From positions 1 through 64,000 of the forward strand of contig CALDYR010000041.1 in NCBI GenBank assembly GCA_937944405.1: a DNA stretch of 64,000 nt, written 5' to 3'. Shown piece by piece: positions 62,901-64,000 of the stretch. Under the pieces are notes generated by a model, which was given only the letters and a program-made list of their open reading frames with translations, was not told where the DNA came from and did not search any database. Source of the stretch: an uncultured Pirellulaceae bacterium (GTDB lineage Bacteria > Planctomycetota > Planctomycetia > Pirellulales > Pirellulaceae). Numbering within the stretch: the first letter of the stretch is position 1; every line of letters starts with the position of its first letter. The translations under genes and the position numbers were made by a program.

Positions 62901-63102
62901 GCTAAACAGCATCTACCGAACCGCGATTTACAACTCGGTTAAATCTCGTTTTGAATACGGCGTACTGGCCAACAACAGAAAAGCGATCGAATCTTCGTTA
63001 AGCGAATTAGAAAAGTCACTTCAGCGTTTTGAATTCTTACAAACAGGGCCATGGTCGAAGAAGTTCGACGACTTGGTCGCGGCAATAAAAAGCAAACTCT
63101 AA
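59998..63102 (+). CDS. Large exported helical repeat (TPR-like) protein
   Basis: 1034 aa. A signal peptide with a rather long charged leader (FLIFVGLVAALGNAAIAEE, cleavage near residue 43). The rest is almost all helices with repeat spacing like TPR/Sel1 units (EKFVKALTENGYFDVAIEYLEGA, ALSMLENVFFLGDG, YQGAVDAFIELLKENSAVNLQ), with coiled-coil stretches around 130-180 and 440-500. Probably a periplasmic scaffold. The next gene, 9 nt later, encodes another exported repeat protein. Confidence 0.8.
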   Translation: MPHFIFTAGKRCSNNYVWNVNFQKAFLIFVGLVAALGNAAIAEEPAEKFVKALTENGYFDVAIEYLEGAQSDDLVEASYRQRIAFEKAKVLILSIPKERNPQKREQRLDQANRLLSAYSKQLSDPDESLEVEEIGANIKINRAETFIRHSENQRLTENEKQELLKKAQALLDSARLQFQQARQSLRTRIQNFQIDPEDPQTFAKKKRLQESYIRVRTKLPLVTELIGDTLLGDSDRQQQMFAAAVKENQDIYDDYRDKGAALFVFESVINGARAAQKSGDHATALSMLENVFFLGDGTLERRLKKAAMLIAVDSWNALPPYPFEEVVSVLEKPIQRLNKSEVRDPNWQRLQLEYAKAQLINAADLKSKGGAKNAAKSRDLNRESGKTIRKVARAAGPYRAAARALIEQYNLSFSQQSDEAETKEIKTFTDATDRGNEMIASIAELQNEITQAKRALRNIADAKKKAETIALIEENTQALNRKTDEALAMYETALALANEETPRSDINSVHYQRSICFFLQDKPLQAAVIAEFLLDKYPTVDWSRQASTYIVNGYSQLLESAPADDRDYETEKLKSACREICRRWPGSDEASRAASKMTQIALKASDAATAEEFFEQVSQSAPAKNALASALGQKLWYDYRTKKDLPEEDRQQQLTKIQLLLTDATSGAGGTIDYATANAALSLVDVLVTQKQFDAALKQLETGPVAPLDLVNQKHPAISDPRYASRYRQNTYRSALQIYLGTLGGDTANFNATIDKASGVISAMKSELESSKDPHAAAKLTAIYRIVASQLNTHFESLQSLDDRKKLVTGLADFLARIERQSSDASTVIWCGSTLRNIASTLVQEGAKSESAPLFKQAVSAFDRAEKMGIKEPNLKLALRQQRALALRGSADYQGAVDAFIELLKENSAVNLQIDAAETLQMWGASKSNKDAYVKAMMGTGKYKDGKREKNAIWGWRKLVQVTRNKEKLNSIYRTAIYNSVKSRFEYGVLANNRKAIESSLSELEKSLQRFEFLQTGPWSKKFDDLVAAIKSKL

Positions 63103-63111
63103 GTCCTCTCC

Positions 63112-64000
63112 ATGAAATCACAACAATTTTTAATTTTGTGGCTGTTGATCGTATTCGCATCGACCGGCGCACCATCAACCAATGTTTTGGCCCAAGGTCG
63201 TGATACCGTTTACCGCTCAAACGGCAGGGCTGGGTCGATAAAAATAACAGGCAAAGTCATCGACATGTCCCCGACTGAAATCGTTGTGGAATCCAAAGGC
63301 GCGTCAACAAAAATTCCCGCCTCAGAAATTCGAAGCGTGATTTACTCGGGTCAATCGAGCGCGATTACTAGGACCGCAGAACGAATCAATGCAGGCAATT
63401 ACGCTCAGGGACTGGAAGAAGTTGGAAAGATCGAAGACAAGGGCAACTTTTACGTGGCGCATGAACTAGCGTACCTGAAAGCCTACGCCGAAGGCCATCT
63501 CGCATTGCAAGGTTCCTTCGGAGCACGCAAGGCCGGCACCAGCCTCAACAATTTTCTCACGAAATATAAAAAGAGCTACCACTTCGCTCCCGCCACCGAA
63601 CTCAAAGGACGATTGCTTTATGCGCTGAAATTTCTTGACCTTGCGAAAGCAGAATTTAAGTTATTGACCCAATCTAATTGGCCTCAGTACGTGATCAAGG
63701 GGCACTACCATTTAGCGCAAACCGCGATCGCGCAGAATAATTTCGATGAAGCCGCCGCACAGTGCCAACAAATCATCGGCTTCCCCGACAATGACGACAC
63801 GTCCCCGACCTATCAATTACTGGCAAAGTGCGTTCAAGCGAAAGCCCAATGCCTTGCCGGCAATCCCGGTACCGCCGAAGATGACATTAAACGAATCATC
63901 AAAGTCGAAAACCCCGATAATCAAGCGGTGTTTGCTGCGGCTTATAACGCTCTGGGGGTTTGCTATTTAAAATCCGGTCAGTTAAAAGAAGCGCGGGAAA
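63112..64000 (+). CDS. Exported repeat protein, truncated by the window edge
   Basis: Missing from the ORF track because it has no stop in the window; I translated it by hand from the ATG at 63112 and found it open to base 64000 (296 codons). Signal peptide FLILWLLIVFASTGAPSTNVLAQG, then a small beta domain (SNGRAGSIKITGKVIDMSPTE, then STKIPASEIRSVIY) and helical TPR-like units (NNFDEAAAQCQQIIGFPD, ALGVCYLKSGQLKEARE). It starts 9 nt after the previous stop, so the two are one operon. Confidence 0.8.
   Translation, partial: MKSQQFLILWLLIVFASTGAPSTNVLAQGRDTVYRSNGRAGSIKITGKVIDMSPTEIVVESKGASTKIPASEIRSVIYSGQSSAITRTAERINAGNYAQGLEEVGKIEDKGNFYVAHELAYLKAYAEGHLALQGSFGARKAGTSLNNFLTKYKKSYHFAPATELKGRLLYALKFLDLAKAEFKLLTQSNWPQYVIKGHYHLAQTAIAQNNFDEAAAQCQQIIGFPDNDDTSPTYQLLAKCVQAKAQCLAGNPGTAEDDIKRIIKVENPDNQAVFAAAYNALGVCYLKSGQLKEARE

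Overview
The window looks like a chromosomal segment of a planctomycete, most likely Pirellulales-like. Several things point there: many large coiled-coil or TPR-like exported proteins without close relatives, an EF-G of the spirochaete/planctomycete/mitochondrial-like type, a FloA flotillin followed by a Pro/Gln-rich protein, SUFU-domain and Ski2-like helicase genes, weak Shine-Dalgarno sites, and large poorly conserved intergenic gaps. This placement is inference from gene content. I see no rRNA, tRNA, CRISPR array, prophage or intact transposon.

Layout. 0-3 kb: the tail of a frameshifted ParE-type toxin gene, then fusA (minus) with a strong terminator. 3.7-8.5 kb: an 802-aa membrane-anchored coiled-coil protein with a helix-hairpin-helix end, then a two-gene betaine-lipid operon (btaA, btaB). 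8.5-18.9 kb, all minus: sufS, a beta-hydroxyacid dehydrogenase, a Pro/Gln-rich protein and floA, an exported protein, a Gfo/Idh/MocA oxidoreductase, a hypothetical protein and a Tsp/Prc-type protease. 20-26.3 kb: an FHA-GAF-AAA+ sigma-54 activator (plus), then an MscK-like mechanosensitive channel encoded as two separate minus-strand ORFs. 26.7-30.5 kb: an ArsR-type regulator leading pstSCAB, with overlapping or nearly overlapping junctions from arsR to pstA. 30.7-32.5 kb: an eroded IS5-type transposase and a sulfotransferase. 33-43.3 kb: a Ski2-like helicase, a ferrochelatase with a probable Fe-S site, a thioesterase, a methyltransferase, Trm112-like and HIT proteins, a TolC-family pseudogene, the agmatine-to-putrescine pair aguA/aguB, and bioD. 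43.5-49 kb: an ABC-2 exporter operon and a SUFU-domain protein on either side of a region holding a large inverted repeat. 49-54 kb, plus: hisG, a hisC-hisB fusion, ribH, nusB, ftsY. 54-64 kb: a hydrolase-fold protein lacking its nucleophile, mdh, two paralogous membrane proteins, and two exported repeat proteins, the last cut by the window edge.

Functional links. btaAB would make phosphorus-free membrane lipid, and pstSCAB imports phosphate, so both address phosphate limitation. aguB and aguA overlap and complete agmatine to putrescine. ribH-nusB-ftsY and hisG-hisCB are housekeeping runs.

Most notable unexplained signals: (1) a dispersed intergenic palindromic element, at least five diverged copies of about 55-80 bp, whose hairpin arms seem to keep pairing; (2) a 136-bp near-perfect inverted repeat at 47 kb; (3) a strong terminator pointing against the pst operon; (4) the HisC-HisB fusion; (5) repeated short tandem duplications, several just after stop codons. 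All calls come from reading the sequence and the supplied translations; no database search was possible.
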